Notes: generated by a model from the letters alone, not told the origin. DNA of 64,000 bases from Actinomycetes bacterium (GCA_030614915.1 JAUXAG010000008.1:1-64000), one strand, 5' to 3'; counted from the first letter of the stretch, positions 38,149-48,900 are shown. Translations and numbers: made by a program.

Positions 38149-40389
38149 ATGATGAACGTTCCTAACAACCCTTTGGGAGCCGGTGCCGGGGCCATGCCGA
38201 CCAGTGGCGTTGTGGCGGCTCGTCCACGGCCAACCGGAGCAACTGGAGCCGCTGGGATTACCCCAAGCGACGTTTGGCGAATCATCAGAAGACGAGTGTG
38301 GGTGGTAGTTATTACCTCGGTGATTCTTATAGTTCTGGGCATTGGCATTAACCTTGCCTGGTTGTTGTGGTGGCCGAGTTGGCCGGGCGTCGCCATACTG
38401 CAGGTGGAATCACCGATGATCCAACAAGCCCTGGTGGTACAAAGACAAGTGCCGGCGGCTAATTTGCTGGAGATGTTCGCACGGGCAGAAGCCAACCGCA
38501 TCAGGGCGCGGAAATACGCTGATGCTGTGCTGCGGGATCTAAAGGTCCTAGATACAGATTGGTACGCTAAGCACAAAGACACTGCCTTGGCTGACTTTGA
38601 GGAAGAACTTTCGGTCGGCCCAATCCGGGATACACCGCTGGTCCGGGTAAGCTTTCACAGCAGGAACCCAGAGGATGCTCCGCGTATAGTCAACACCCTG
38701 ACACGACTGTACCTAGCTGACCGCCTGCGCTTGGCCGAAGCTGATCTGCGCAGCAGGCTGGACAGTCTATCGGGGCAGGAAGCGAGCTTGGCGCAGGAAC
38801 TTATCCTTCAGAGTGCGGAGATCGACAGGTTCGTCAAGGCGGAGAAGATTCCCTTGCTCGAGCGGCAGACAGAGGTGGAAACAGAATTGGCCAGTTGGGC
38901 AAGGGCATACAGTGACACTCAAATGATGCAAGGCTCTGTCATAACTGCTCTGCAGAATATGGAGGGGCAAAGCCCAGCGAGCTGGATTCCCGACGCCAGG
39001 AGCCAGGCGCGTATCGACGGAGATCCGAACGTCCAAACTCTTAGAGCATATCTGCTGAACCTGGAGCAAGAACGAGAGACCCAAAGCAAAAGACTCGGCC
39101 ATGATCATCTGTATATCAAACGACTTGAGGAGCGGATCCGTATCAGCGAGCGAGATCTGCTGACCGAGCGGGCGAAACTCAAGCAACAGCTTTTTGGAGA
39201 AACTTTGAACGGTTTACGGCAGGCCGAGTTGAGCAGTGAAGCAACACTTGCCCAGATCAAAAACCGGCTAACCGAGATCGGCAACGAACAAGACGTTCTT
39301 GCCGTGAAGATTCTAACTTACCGGAACATGGTGGTTAGCAAAACGGGACTGGAGGAGTTCCTCGCAACAGTTAGAAACATGATCAATAATACCAGGGCCA
39401 CTCTCGAGGAAGCCAAGGGCAGAGGTACGCAGGTGACTCTGGTGTCTCGAGCCATGCCGGCGCCGGAACGCTCAAGCCCCAAACTAATGGTGAACCTGAT
39501 TGCGACCTTCTTTCTGAGCATTATGGCGGGCTGTGGCTTGGCCTTTCTGCTGGAATTTTTGGACAAGTCGGTACGGAGCTCTCAGGACATTCGCCGTCAT
39601 ACCAACCTGAGCTTGCTGGGTTCGATACCGGCCCTGGAGGAAGACGAAGCCAATCCAGAGGATATGTATTCGGTGGTCACTCATGCGCCACGGTCTCTGC
39701 TGGCAGAGGCCTTTCGCCAAATCCGCACGAATATCATGTTCTCCTGCGACACGGAGAAATCCCGGTCAATGCTGATAACCAGTGCGGCACCCGATGACGG
39801 GCGGACCTGCATCGCTGTGAACCTGGCGGCTTCGATTGCCCTGAGCGGAAAAAAAGTCTTACTGATCGATGCCAATTTTCGCAAACCAGCCCTGAAGCGA
39901 CTGTTCCCAAATCTGCCAGATGCGGGTTTTGCCCAGCTACTGTCGGGCAAGGCATCAACTGAACAGACTATCGCCCAATCGGATACGCCGGGGTTGTGGG
40001 TTATGGGTAACGGTCAGATATCAGGCCACCATTCTGGGCTGCTGGGAGGTTCAAGGCCGGCAGCGGTAATTGAGCAACTCAGCAACCAATTCGACCAAGT
40101 TATCCTGGACGGTCCGCCGGCTCTGCTGAGCGCCGATGCCTTGACCTTGTCGGGACAAGTGGCGGGAATTGTCTTCGTGGCCCGAGCGGGGAAGAATTTA
40201 CGGGGAGAACTTAACCGCATGCGCGAGGAAATCAGCAGGCTGAACAGCCACATCCACGGCGTGGTGCTCAATGCCGTCGAAGCGGTCGGCGGGGGATACT
40301 TACGAAAACGCTACCGTCTATTCTACGACTACGAGGAGTCCTTAGCCGAGGTCGCTGCCAAAACAGAGGCCCAAAACCAGGAAAAATAA
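38149..40389 (+). CDS. Wzz / BY-kinase-like polysaccharide chain-length protein
   Basis: Wzz N-terminus ('SDVWRIIRRRVWVVVITSVILIVLGIG'), coiled coil, ParA/BY-kinase-like C-terminus ('SAAPDDGRTCIAVNLAASIALSGKKVLLIDANFRKP', 'QVILDGPPAL') and Tyr-rich tail. Confidence 0.88.
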   Translation: MMNVPNNPLGAGAGAMPTSGVVAARPRPTGATGAAGITPSDVWRIIRRRVWVVVITSVILIVLGIGINLAWLLWWPSWPGVAILQVESPMIQQALVVQRQVPAANLLEMFARAEANRIRARKYADAVLRDLKVLDTDWYAKHKDTALADFEEELSVGPIRDTPLVRVSFHSRNPEDAPRIVNTLTRLYLADRLRLAEADLRSRLDSLSGQEASLAQELILQSAEIDRFVKAEKIPLLERQTEVETELASWARAYSDTQMMQGSVITALQNMEGQSPASWIPDARSQARIDGDPNVQTLRAYLLNLEQERETQSKRLGHDHLYIKRLEERIRISERDLLTERAKLKQQLFGETLNGLRQAELSSEATLAQIKNRLTEIGNEQDVLAVKILTYRNMVVSKTGLEEFLATVRNMINNTRATLEEAKGRGTQVTLVSRAMPAPERSSPKLMVNLIATFFLSIMAGCGLAFLLEFLDKSVRSSQDIRRHTNLSLLGSIPALEEDEANPEDMYSVVTHAPRSLLAEAFRQIRTNIMFSCDTEKSRSMLITSAAPDDGRTCIAVNLAASIALSGKKVLLIDANFRKPALKRLFPNLPDAGFAQLLSGKASTEQTIAQSDTPGLWVMGNGQISGHHSGLLGGSRPAAVIEQLSNQFDQVILDGPPALLSADALTLSGQVAGIVFVARAGKNLRGELNRMREEISRLNSHIHGVVLNAVEAVGGGYLRKRYRLFYDYEESLAEVAAKTEAQNQEK

Positions 40390-40523
40390 TCACAACCCAA
40401 GCAGCCTGAGCAGAGTTAAGGACAGAACACAAGTTCGGTGCTGGCAGCAAATCACCGCTAAAAAACTCGGAGAGTTCCGGCTGGACCGGGTGCTTTGAGC
40501 CGAGGACCAACGGTCTGGGCGAG

Positions 40524-41252
40524 CTATACTCCAAAGGCCGATGGGCACAGATCGTTGAGGAGGCAGTTGGGGCAGTCGGGTTTGCGGGCCAAGCAGATAC
40601 GGCGACCGTGGAAAACGAGCAGATGACTGAAGATAGTCCAGCGGTTCTGAGGAATCAGAGGCATGAGGTCCTGCTCAACTTTGTCGGGATCGCGCTGGTT
40701 GGAGAGCCCGAGCCGGCGTGAGAGCCGACCTAGGTGCGTATCGACCACGATTCCCGGAATACCGAAGGCGTTGCCCAGAATTACGTTGGCGGTTTTTCGG
40801 CCCACGCCGGGCAGGCTAAGTAACTCTTCCATGGTCTTGGGCACTTTGCCGGAATAACGCTCGAGCAGGACGCGTCCGCAGGCCAGTATCGATTTGGTCT
40901 TGTTGCGAAAAAAGCCCGCCGAGGTAATATCCTTCTCAAAGATGTCGGCCTCGGCCTGAGCATAGGCCTTGGCGCTACGGTATTTCCTGAATAGCTTGCG
41001 TGTGAGGCGGTTAACCCTTTCGTCGGTGCACTGGGCAGCCAGGATGGTAGCTACCAACAGCTCGAGGGGGTTCTTGAAATTCAAGGTACAGCGAGCATCG
41101 GGATAGGCTGCGGCGAGGCGTTTATCGATCTGCTTTGCCCGGGCACCTTTTTGGCGGAGCGTCTCCTTGGAAAAGGACGCGGCAGTACGACTTGTAGAGT
41201 GCGGGTTCTTTTTTCTAGGACCGGTGTGAGTTGTAGCTTTCTTTAGAGTCAT
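40524..41252 (-). CDS. nth: Endonuclease III
   Basis: 'LVATILAAQCTDERVNRLT...LPGVGRKTANVILGNAFGIPGIVVDTHLGRLSRRLGL', C-terminal Fe-S cysteines. Confidence 0.95.
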   Translation of the reverse strand: MTLKKATTHTGPRKKNPHSTSRTAASFSKETLRQKGARAKQIDKRLAAAYPDARCTLNFKNPLELLVATILAAQCTDERVNRLTRKLFRKYRSAKAYAQAEADIFEKDITSAGFFRNKTKSILACGRVLLERYSGKVPKTMEELLSLPGVGRKTANVILGNAFGIPGIVVDTHLGRLSRRLGLSNQRDPDKVEQDLMPLIPQNRWTIFSHLLVFHGRRICLARKPDCPNCLLNDLCPSAFGV

Positions 41253-41539
41253 TCGGATTTGCGCAAAGCAAGGATTACCTGGACCTCGCCGAGGGTTTTG
41301 CCGGTCTGCCGGGCAATCTCCAAAGACTGCAAGCCCTGCTCAGCCAGACTGTAAATTTCCTGATGCTTTTTGAGAGTGTCGGACATTGGTTGGCTCTGCT
41401 GGGCTGCCCGGTACCGCGTCTGTTCCGTGCGGGCCAACTCCCGGTCGACTTGGCAACGGATCTGCTCAGCGAGCTGCTGTAGCTGACAGACCAAAGCAGA
41501 AAGATCAAGTTCGTGATTATCCTTCCGGCCGGGAGTCAC
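41249..41539 (-). CDS. Small hypothetical protein with C-terminal HTH-like segment
   Basis: GTG start overlaps the larC stop; ATGA overlap with nth; '...LAEQGLQSLEIARQTGKTLGEVQVILALRK'. Confidence 0.7.
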   Translation of the reverse strand: MTPGRKDNHELDLSALVCQLQQLAEQIRCQVDRELARTEQTRYRAAQQSQPMSDTLKKHQEIYSLAEQGLQSLEIARQTGKTLGEVQVILALRKSE

Positions 41540-42765
41540 TTGTCCTGCACCTCTTTGTGGGCCTGGGCTGGGGGCTTGGCCATTTGCCGATAACAGACGA
41601 GGACTTCGTTGTAAACCTCTCGCGGGGACACACCGTGACGGGTGGCTGCGTCCTGGCAATCCTCAAACTCCGGGGAAACGGTGAGTTCTTTGGTGCCCCG
41701 GTATCCCACCTTGACGCGGAGCGTACCATAGCGTGTCTGCAGCTGCACGGTTTTACGGGCCAGCTTGGAACGCTGGCATAAATGCCTGCGCAGGCCGAAG
41801 GTGGGCGTGTACTCAAATAAGAGGTCCTCAATTTCGGCGAGCTTGTCCGGCTGCACTAGAACGCAGAGCACGATACCGGGACGATTCTTTTTCATCTGCA
41901 CTGGAGTAACATAGACGTCCAAAGCACCGCGGTCGAGTAGAAGGTCGTACAAAGGCCCGATGAGCTCCGGGGGGGCGTCGTCGAGATTGGTCTGGACGAG
42001 CCAAACCTGGTCGGTTTGAGCGGTCGCGTGGGCTGGTGAAGATTGCAAGCGTCCGATGGTGACTCGAAGTACGTTGGGATGGTCGAGCAGATCCGCCTGG
42101 CCGGCTCCATATCCGAGCTTTTCAGCGGACATATCGGGGGCGGGGCCGAAGTGCTCGGCCAAAGTGGTCAAAATGGCAGCGCCGGTAGGAGTGGTGAGCT
42201 CATAGCCGGGATAGCCGACTCTTGTGGGGATGCCCAAAAGGAGCTGGGCGGTGGCTGGGGCGGGTACGGGTAAGTCGCCGTGGGCGCAATGAACTGTTCC
42301 CGAACCGGTGGCAATCTGGGAGCAGTAAACCTTTTCTATGTCCAGCAGATTCAGGGCCAGGCAAGAGCCAACGATATCGACTATCGAGTCCACGGCCCCG
42401 ACCTCGTGGAAATGGACCTTTTGGGGGTCGCTGCCGTGGGCGGTGGCCTCAGCCTGGGCCAGGCGCTGGAAGATCTTGCCGGCCAGCGACTTGACGGAGT
42501 CGTCCAGCTCGCCCTCATCGAGGAGCTTGAGGATATCCGATAGGTTTCGGTGCGGCTGGTCGGTCGAAGAAATGACCACTTGCACTTGGCAGGCCCGCAG
42601 CAGGCCGCGCTTGACTTGGCTGGTGGTCAATTCAAAGTCGCCCAAGGGTAAGGAGTTCAGGGAATCGCGAATTCGGTCCAACTCAGCCCCGGCGTCCACC
42701 AGAGAAGCGAGGATCATGTCGCCACTGGCACCACTGAAACAATCGAAATAGGCTGCTGTGGTCAT
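41536..42765 (-). CDS. larC: Nickel-pincer cofactor biosynthesis protein LarC
   Basis: 'AYFDCFSGASGDMILASLVDAG', 'HFHEVGAVDSIVDIVG', 'LVQTNLDDAPPELIGPLYDLLLDRGALDVYVTPVQMKKNRPG'. Single uninterrupted ORF. Confidence 0.93.
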   Translation of the reverse strand: MTTAAYFDCFSGASGDMILASLVDAGAELDRIRDSLNSLPLGDFELTTSQVKRGLLRACQVQVVISSTDQPHRNLSDILKLLDEGELDDSVKSLAGKIFQRLAQAEATAHGSDPQKVHFHEVGAVDSIVDIVGSCLALNLLDIEKVYCSQIATGSGTVHCAHGDLPVPAPATAQLLLGIPTRVGYPGYELTTPTGAAILTTLAEHFGPAPDMSAEKLGYGAGQADLLDHPNVLRVTIGRLQSSPAHATAQTDQVWLVQTNLDDAPPELIGPLYDLLLDRGALDVYVTPVQMKKNRPGIVLCVLVQPDKLAEIEDLLFEYTPTFGLRRHLCQRSKLARKTVQLQTRYGTLRVKVGYRGTKELTVSPEFEDCQDAATRHGVSPREVYNEVLVCYRQMAKPPAQAHKEVQDK

Positions 42766-42934
42766 CGTCAGTCCTGCTTAGGCGGGGTTGGGGGAGGGGT
42801 AACGTCCGCCCGCTGCCATTGTAACCAACTGCTGGCAGATTAGGCAAGTAGAAGCCTGGGAGTTTCGTAAAAGTTGCAAGGGCAGCCGTGTGGTTGGGAA
42901 TAGGTATCTTCAGCGGCATCCCCTCGTAACCCCA

Positions 42935-43492
42935 CTAGAGTTGTGCTCCGCTCTGCGTGTCTGGTGTTGATAGGTTCTCCGACTCCTCTTTTCTTTTAGG
43001 AGGCCTGATAGCCCAGAAGAAAAACCCTAGAACAATAATATATCCACCGAGTCCAACAACCATTCCCCCAGGGCCACTGCCCGCAGCATCCATCCATTTA
43101 ATCGACCAGCAAAATGGCACGGTGACTATGCAGATCAGTAACAGGCACAGGATCACCGTGGGGATCACGAATGTCCAGTATTCTAACCGAGTCCTTCTGG
43201 CACATATTTTCCGCACCAACGCCACATAAGGAAGCACTATCACAGCTATCACCGCAAAGAGGGCGTACCCTCTACCGGGGTTCGGCAGATCAAGGTAGTA
43301 TCCCGGGGACGTGGTATCCCATTGCTCGGCAAACACGGCAAACAACCGACCACTAACCACATGATAAAGCATATTACGCATATTCTCACCACTAAACATC
43401 CAGGCCATCAAGGCCAGCAGCAGTGCCATTAGAACGGCAGTTCCCACTACGCCTAGCTTTCGCTTCCGTAGATTGTGCCACATCGTTTTCAT
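42935..43492 (-). CDS. Hypothetical multi-TM membrane protein
   Basis: Four predicted TM segments; ATG at 43492. Confidence 0.55.
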   Translation of the reverse strand: MKTMWHNLRKRKLGVVGTAVLMALLLALMAWMFSGENMRNMLYHVVSGRLFAVFAEQWDTTSPGYYLDLPNPGRGYALFAVIAVIVLPYVALVRKICARRTRLEYWTFVIPTVILCLLLICIVTVPFCWSIKWMDAAGSGPGGMVVGLGGYIIVLGFFFWAIRPPKRKEESENLSTPDTQSGAQL

Positions 43493-43552
43493 TTTAGTCC
43501 TCCAAGCAAGTATCTTCCGATTTATCTGCAGCCTTAATTTGGAATGCCCCAG

Positions 43553-43583
43553 CACCGTCGCCGGCCAGGGGGCCGAGACGGTG
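43553..43583. repeat. CACCGTCGCCGG palindromic element, copy 1
   Basis: caccgtcgccggccagggggccgagacggtg; outer arms CACCGTC/GACGGTG. Confidence 0.65.
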
Positions 43584-43598
43584 TACGGGTGTTTGAAA

Positions 43599-44072
43599 TT
43601 ACTCAGCTTGAGGGACATCTGTTTCACTTGCCCAACTCTGGTCGACTTCTGTAATTCTTTTGAAATAAACGTCATGAGATTCTTCAGTAAGCACATAATA
43701 ACCGCGTTGACCGGATATCATGAAATACCCATTGTAACGACCTATTGCCATTCGTTTTTCCCTACCATCTCTAAGCTTTGCAACAGCCAGCCGAGGAACT
43801 TTCCACACTCTTCTGGTACGACGATGATACTCTGCATTGCTGAAGATTTCGTGGGTTGATTTCTCATCCCAAACCACGTTAGGTATCTTGGCAAGCGATT
43901 CCGAATCTAAATCTCTAGAATCAAGATAGTCTGTACGATAGATTGTCACAGTTGAAAACATCGAAGGCGTCACCTTTTCTTCTCCCTCATCGTTCTTCAT
44001 ATACGCATAAACAAGTAAAACTACTACAAATAAAAGTATAAAGATAATCGAGTATTTTATATATCTAAGCAT
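43599..44072 (-). CDS. Hypothetical membrane-anchored protein, AT-rich
   Basis: N-terminal TM 'YIKYSIIFILLFVVVLLVYAYM', soluble remainder. Confidence 0.55.
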   Translation of the reverse strand: MLRYIKYSIIFILLFVVVLLVYAYMKNDEGEEKVTPSMFSTVTIYRTDYLDSRDLDSESLAKIPNVVWDEKSTHEIFSNAEYHRRTRRVWKVPRLAVAKLRDGREKRMAIGRYNGYFMISGQRGYYVLTEESHDVYFKRITEVDQSWASETDVPQAE

Positions 44073-44190
44073 TAATCTTCTCCTCTAAAGTAATGTCCGC
44101 TTGCTTTCTAGCCCTCTCATTAATTAGACGCAGAACTGTGCCCTTTGTTCGCCATAAATACCCGGAAACACCACAAATTCTACCCCCCGC

Positions 44191-44220
44191 CACCGTCGCC
44201 GGACGAGGGCGGGCACGGTG
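44191..44220. repeat. CACCGTCGCCGG palindromic element, copy 2
   Basis: caccgtcgccggacgagggcgggcacggtg; shares its first 12 nt and the CACCGT/ACGGTG arms with copy 1. Confidence 0.65.
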
Positions 44221-44456
44221 ACTGACATTGCTGAGGATATTGTACATTCAGATGCTCTAGCTGTACATCTCTCCCCAGCCGCTGGTACGTCTCGCCATCA
44301 TGCCCCACTTTTCCTCATTCCCATCCTGTCCGCACAGCCAGTGGTTCGGCAGGGTAACGGCGGGCTCAATGGTGTGGACAAGGGCAGCAGGGGGCATTAG
44401 TATCGTATATCTGCTGGTTTGTGGAGAAAGAGCGACTCTATCGCGGAAGAATCCCT

Positions 44457-45890
44457 ATGCACAGCCTGGTCGAAAAAGTTGAGCAATACGTCCAAGAGCA
44501 TCAACTGCTGCAGGCGGCTGAGCGAGTGCTGGTGGGGGTGTCCGGAGGGGCGGATTCAGTGGGGTTGCTACTGGTGCTAGTGGAACTTAGCCGTGAAAGA
44601 GGGTTGGGGCTGGAGCTTAGCGTTGGGCATGTGGATCATTGCATAAGGGGCGCAGAGGGGCGGGCGGACGCTCAATTCGTAGCCGAGCTGGCCCAAAAGC
44701 TGGATTTGCCCGTCTGCAGTGAGTCGGTCGATGTGCCGGCTCTGGCAGCAGAGCTAAAGGTGTCGTTGGAAACGGCAGCTCGGCGGGCCCGCTACGAGTT
44801 TTTCAGCCGGACGGCTAAGCAGCGGCATTGCTCGGTGGTGGCCCTGGCCCATCAGGCCCTCGACCAAGTGGAGACAGTTCTGCACCGGATCGCCCGTGGC
44901 ACGGGGTTGGGGGGACTCTCAGGGATGCGGCCGAGCCGAGTGCTGAGCCGAGAAGGCGAGATTCGAGTTGTTCGGCCCATGCTGAGCTGCCGACGAGCGG
45001 AGATAGAACAATTCCTGCTCGAAAAGTCGCAGAGTTGGCGAGTCGATCATACCAACCTGGAACTAAAGGCGACCCGCAACAAGATACGCCATGAACTGTT
45101 GGGGTTGTTGCGAGAGAAGTTCAATCCCCGGGTCGAGCAGGCTGTGCTGCGGTTGGCGGGGCTGGCTGAACAGGTGAACGATTTTCTGGCTGAGCAGACG
45201 GCCAAGGTGTTCGAGAAGGTGGCTCGGGATTTCGATTGGCTGGTCTGCATTGACTTGGTGAAACTGGGCAAAGAACACCCGGCGGTGCAAGGGCAACTCC
45301 TGCGGCTGGGCTGGGAACGACTGGAATTACCGCAGCGAGATATGAGCCTGGCGATGATTGAAAAGATCCTGGCGGCCGGACGCGAACACCTCCAGACTAA
45401 ACGCCTCGGACGGCTGGCACTGCCGGGGGGTGGCGAGGCAGTCTATCAGTTCGGCAAGCTTCTGTTGAAGGCCAAGGGACGGGGACCGAAAGGCTTTGAG
45501 GCGGTGGAACTGTGTGTGCCCGGACAGGCGAAGGTAAAGCTTCTGGGGCTAAAGGTGCAGGCGAAGGTGTTGACAGAGCAGAGCGATCCGTCGAGCCGGC
45601 GGCGAGCAGAGGATGCAAACCTCGAAGTGATCGACGCCGACAGCGTGCGAGGGCAACTGCTGATCAGGCCGGCAAGGCCCGCTGAAATCTTTGAGCCCCT
45701 GGGCGGCAAGGCCTGTACAATGAAAGAATTCCTGCTGAGCTGCAAGATACCCAAGCTGCTGCAAGGGCTGACGGCTATCTTGGCTGACGAGCAGGGACCG
45801 ATATGGGTGGTGGGCTATCGGCTGGCCCAGCGGGGACGATTGGGGCCCCAGAGCCGCAGGATAATTGAATTGTCCTGCCGGTGGAAATGA
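44457..45890 (+). CDS. tilS: tRNA(Ile)-lysidine synthetase
   Basis: 'VLVGVSGGADSVGLLLVLVEL', 'VGHVDHCIRGAEGRADAQFV', 'VALAHQALDQVETVLHRIARGTGLGGLSGM'. Confidence 0.93.
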   Translation: MHSLVEKVEQYVQEHQLLQAAERVLVGVSGGADSVGLLLVLVELSRERGLGLELSVGHVDHCIRGAEGRADAQFVAELAQKLDLPVCSESVDVPALAAELKVSLETAARRARYEFFSRTAKQRHCSVVALAHQALDQVETVLHRIARGTGLGGLSGMRPSRVLSREGEIRVVRPMLSCRRAEIEQFLLEKSQSWRVDHTNLELKATRNKIRHELLGLLREKFNPRVEQAVLRLAGLAEQVNDFLAEQTAKVFEKVARDFDWLVCIDLVKLGKEHPAVQGQLLRLGWERLELPQRDMSLAMIEKILAAGREHLQTKRLGRLALPGGGEAVYQFGKLLLKAKGRGPKGFEAVELCVPGQAKVKLLGLKVQAKVLTEQSDPSSRRRAEDANLEVIDADSVRGQLLIRPARPAEIFEPLGGKACTMKEFLLSCKIPKLLQGLTAILADEQGPIWVVGYRLAQRGRLGPQSRRIIELSCRWK

Positions 45891-45983
45891 CTCTGCCAGC
45901 AGGGGGAGCAGTTAGGAGGTAAAGGTATTAGAGTATGGTAAGTCCTGTTGTAGTAGCAAGTTAGCCAAGCGAGTGGGATTGTG

Positions 45984-48900
45984 ATGGGCCAGCGAGAAAA
46001 ACAGTCTATTCAGTTGATCAAAGCTCCGTTGCAAAGTTTGCGGCGACGGCTGGGGCGCAAGGGAGGCTGGCGGCGACAGTGGGGCTTTGTGCTGCTGGGG
46101 GTGCTGGCGGTGCTGATCGGGACGTTCTTCTACCTGAGTAACCCGAGGAACGTGCGAAGGTCGGCAGAGCGTTACCTCAAACGCCTGGTCAATGGGGAGG
46201 TTGAAGTGGAGCGGGCTTCGTTTAGCTTTACGCAGGGGATCAAGCTGTCGAATATCCGTATTCTGACGAAAGAGGGAGAAGCTCCGGGCAACCTGGTGTT
46301 CAAAGCCGAGGCCGTTAATCTGCATCTGAGTTGGATGACGCTGCTGCAAAGGCGCTTGATAGCTACGGAGATTTCGGCGTTTCGCCCGGAGGTTTTCTTG
46401 GTGGAGAGCAGTAGCGGTGCTTGGAATTTCGAGCCGTTGTTCATCGACCGGGACTTCAAGCTTATCCGACCACTGCCCAGGATTATCTTGCGAGAAGGGC
46501 GAATTCACTATTACGAAGATGTGGCAGGCAAGCCCATCCTGGGAGGAAGCTTTGGGCTTACGGCAAACTTCGAACCAAGAGGGCCACAAGAGAAAGACTA
46601 TTTCGGGCGAGTGGAAACCACTGTGGGTGAACAGACGGTAGTCCGGCTGAAAGGTCGCTTCGACACGGTCTCGGGGACGTTCAGCGAGATTGCCGCCCAG
46701 ATCAGCTTGAGCGAGATGGTTCGTCAGAGCCTGCCGCGTCAGACCCGGGCCTGGATGGATAAATACAACATCAGTGGCCAACTGTCGGTGAGTGGACATT
46801 ACGGCCCGCGAGCTCGGACACGGATCACAGCCGAACTGGAGGGGATCGACTTTCGTTTACCACTAAACGAGCAAAACTCCGTAACAATAAGCAATGCCCG
46901 GGGACAACTGCAGTTTACTGATGAGGCCATATTGCTTGGGGCGTGGGAGTCGGGTGAGTCGGGCAGGAAAGAACCGCTGCGGTTCGGGGCCTTGGGGGCC
47001 CAATGGGCGATTGGGGGGAAATTTCTGGGTTACCAGAGCCGGGCGGATTTCGACCTGGAGATAAGCTGTGAGAAGCTGTCACTGCCTCGCGATCCGGAGC
47101 TGATCAAGAGCCTGCCGAAGATACTGCGGATGATTCTTGAGGATTGGGATGCGAGTGGGCTGATCGCCATAGACAGCAATATCAAAAGGATTTCCGGGGT
47201 CAAGCCGGAGATTCAGGTCAGCGGCCAAGTGAGGTGCATAGATGCGGCGGGCACCTTCCGGCATTTCCCCTATCCGGTGCAGAACGTGAGCGGATTAATA
47301 CGATTCGATCCGAAAGAGACTTTGCTGGAAGATTTCCGGGCCAGACATCAAAACACGAACGATCCGAGCAAATTCGCCCAACTCAGCGGGAGCGGGCATG
47401 TGCTGGCGCCCTACGAAAAGCCTCGGGCAGATTTTAACATGACCATCACGGGGTTGATTTTGGATGATGAATTACGGGCAGCCCTGCGGGATGAAGACAA
47501 AGCCAAATGGGATATGTTCAGCCCATCTGGGACTACAGAGGTGCGCTGCCGAGTGGTTTACGAGCCCGAAGATGAGGCGAAGTGGAAAGCGTACATCGAG
47601 GCGGAACTGACGGGGGTCAGTGCCACGGCCAGGGAGTTTCCCTATCCGCTGCGGGACCTTCGGGGCAGGGTGTACATCGGCCCGGATAAGGTCAAGATGG
47701 GGCGGGGGATGGGCGAAGGAACCGGGCCAAACGATGAACGCCGCGGCCAGGGAGAGTTCGTCAGCGGACGGGCAGGAAAGGCCAACATACAACTTCGCGG
47801 CGTGGTGGACAATCTGGGAGGCCCAGATGAGTTGATGAACCTGGAAGTGAACGCTCAGGGGCTGGAGTTTGACGAGGTATTGGTCAAGGCCCTGCCGCCG
47901 GAAGCACGGAAGTTATACCAGATACTGAATCCTTCGGGCTCGGCGGACATTTCCGGAAAAATAATCCGCTCGAAGGCCAAGAGCGAAGAGCCGGATTTCC
48001 TGATTGACGTTTGGCCCAAAGGTGCAACGTGCCGCCATAAGGATTTTCCCTATCCGCTGGAGCAAGTGAAGGGCCATGTGCGGCTTTCGCCGGGGAAATT
48101 TGAACTGCTGGATTTTGGTGCCCGCCAAGGCCCGGCGTCTTTTACCGGCAGCGGGGTGGTGGCCACCAAAGATAACGAACACTACGAGGCGGACCTGACT
48201 ATCAACGGCCGGGACGTGCAACTGGACGATCTGGTTTATGAGAGCCTCAAACCCCAACAACAGCAGCTATGGGACCAGCTGCAGCCGGAGGGAAAATGCG
48301 ACGTGAGGCTCAAGATTATTAATGATCCGGGAGGGCGGTTGAACTACCAGTTGAAGGTCGAGCCTCGGGGGGTCCAAATTACCTACAAACCGTTGCCCTA
48401 CACCCTGGGGAATTTGTCGGGGGAGCTAATCATAGAATCGGAACAGGTTAGCGTGGATATCTGGGGGAGCGATCCGGCAGTCAAGATTGCAGGGCATATC
48501 AGACAGCACAAAGAAGAACGGTTGGTGAAACTGGCTGTGTTTGCTGAAGATGTTGTTCTGGATGAGAAATTGAAAATTGTATTGCCGGAAAAGGTGCGGG
48601 GATTGTGGGAGGTATTTGAGCCGGCAGGCAGCGTAGACGTGAAGATTGATTCTCTAAATCATGTTCAGGATGCCTCGGGGGCGGGATGGTTGGGTCTGGA
48701 GGGCAGCCTGGTGCTGAAGGAGCTAAGCTTGAATAAACCGCTAGCCTGCCGGGATCTGTCGGGCAAGATCAGCGGCACGATGCAATCCGGGGACCAGGGA
48801 TTGCAAGTAGTGCTCCTGGGGGAGCTGGAATTGCCGGAATTGAAGGTGGGGCCGCTTCGGCTGGGAAAGCTGAGCGGGACATTAACGAAGGGCTCCAAAG

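Noticed and set aside
44065-44247. 60-aa minus-strand ORF overlapping the CACCGTCGCCGG repeat
   Set aside because: Encoded partly by the palindrome, no convincing start context or homology; likely non-coding.
45912-46799. 295-aa minus-strand ORF under the AsmA-like gene
   Set aside because: Low-complexity Gln/His/Pro composition; antisense to a supported CDS.
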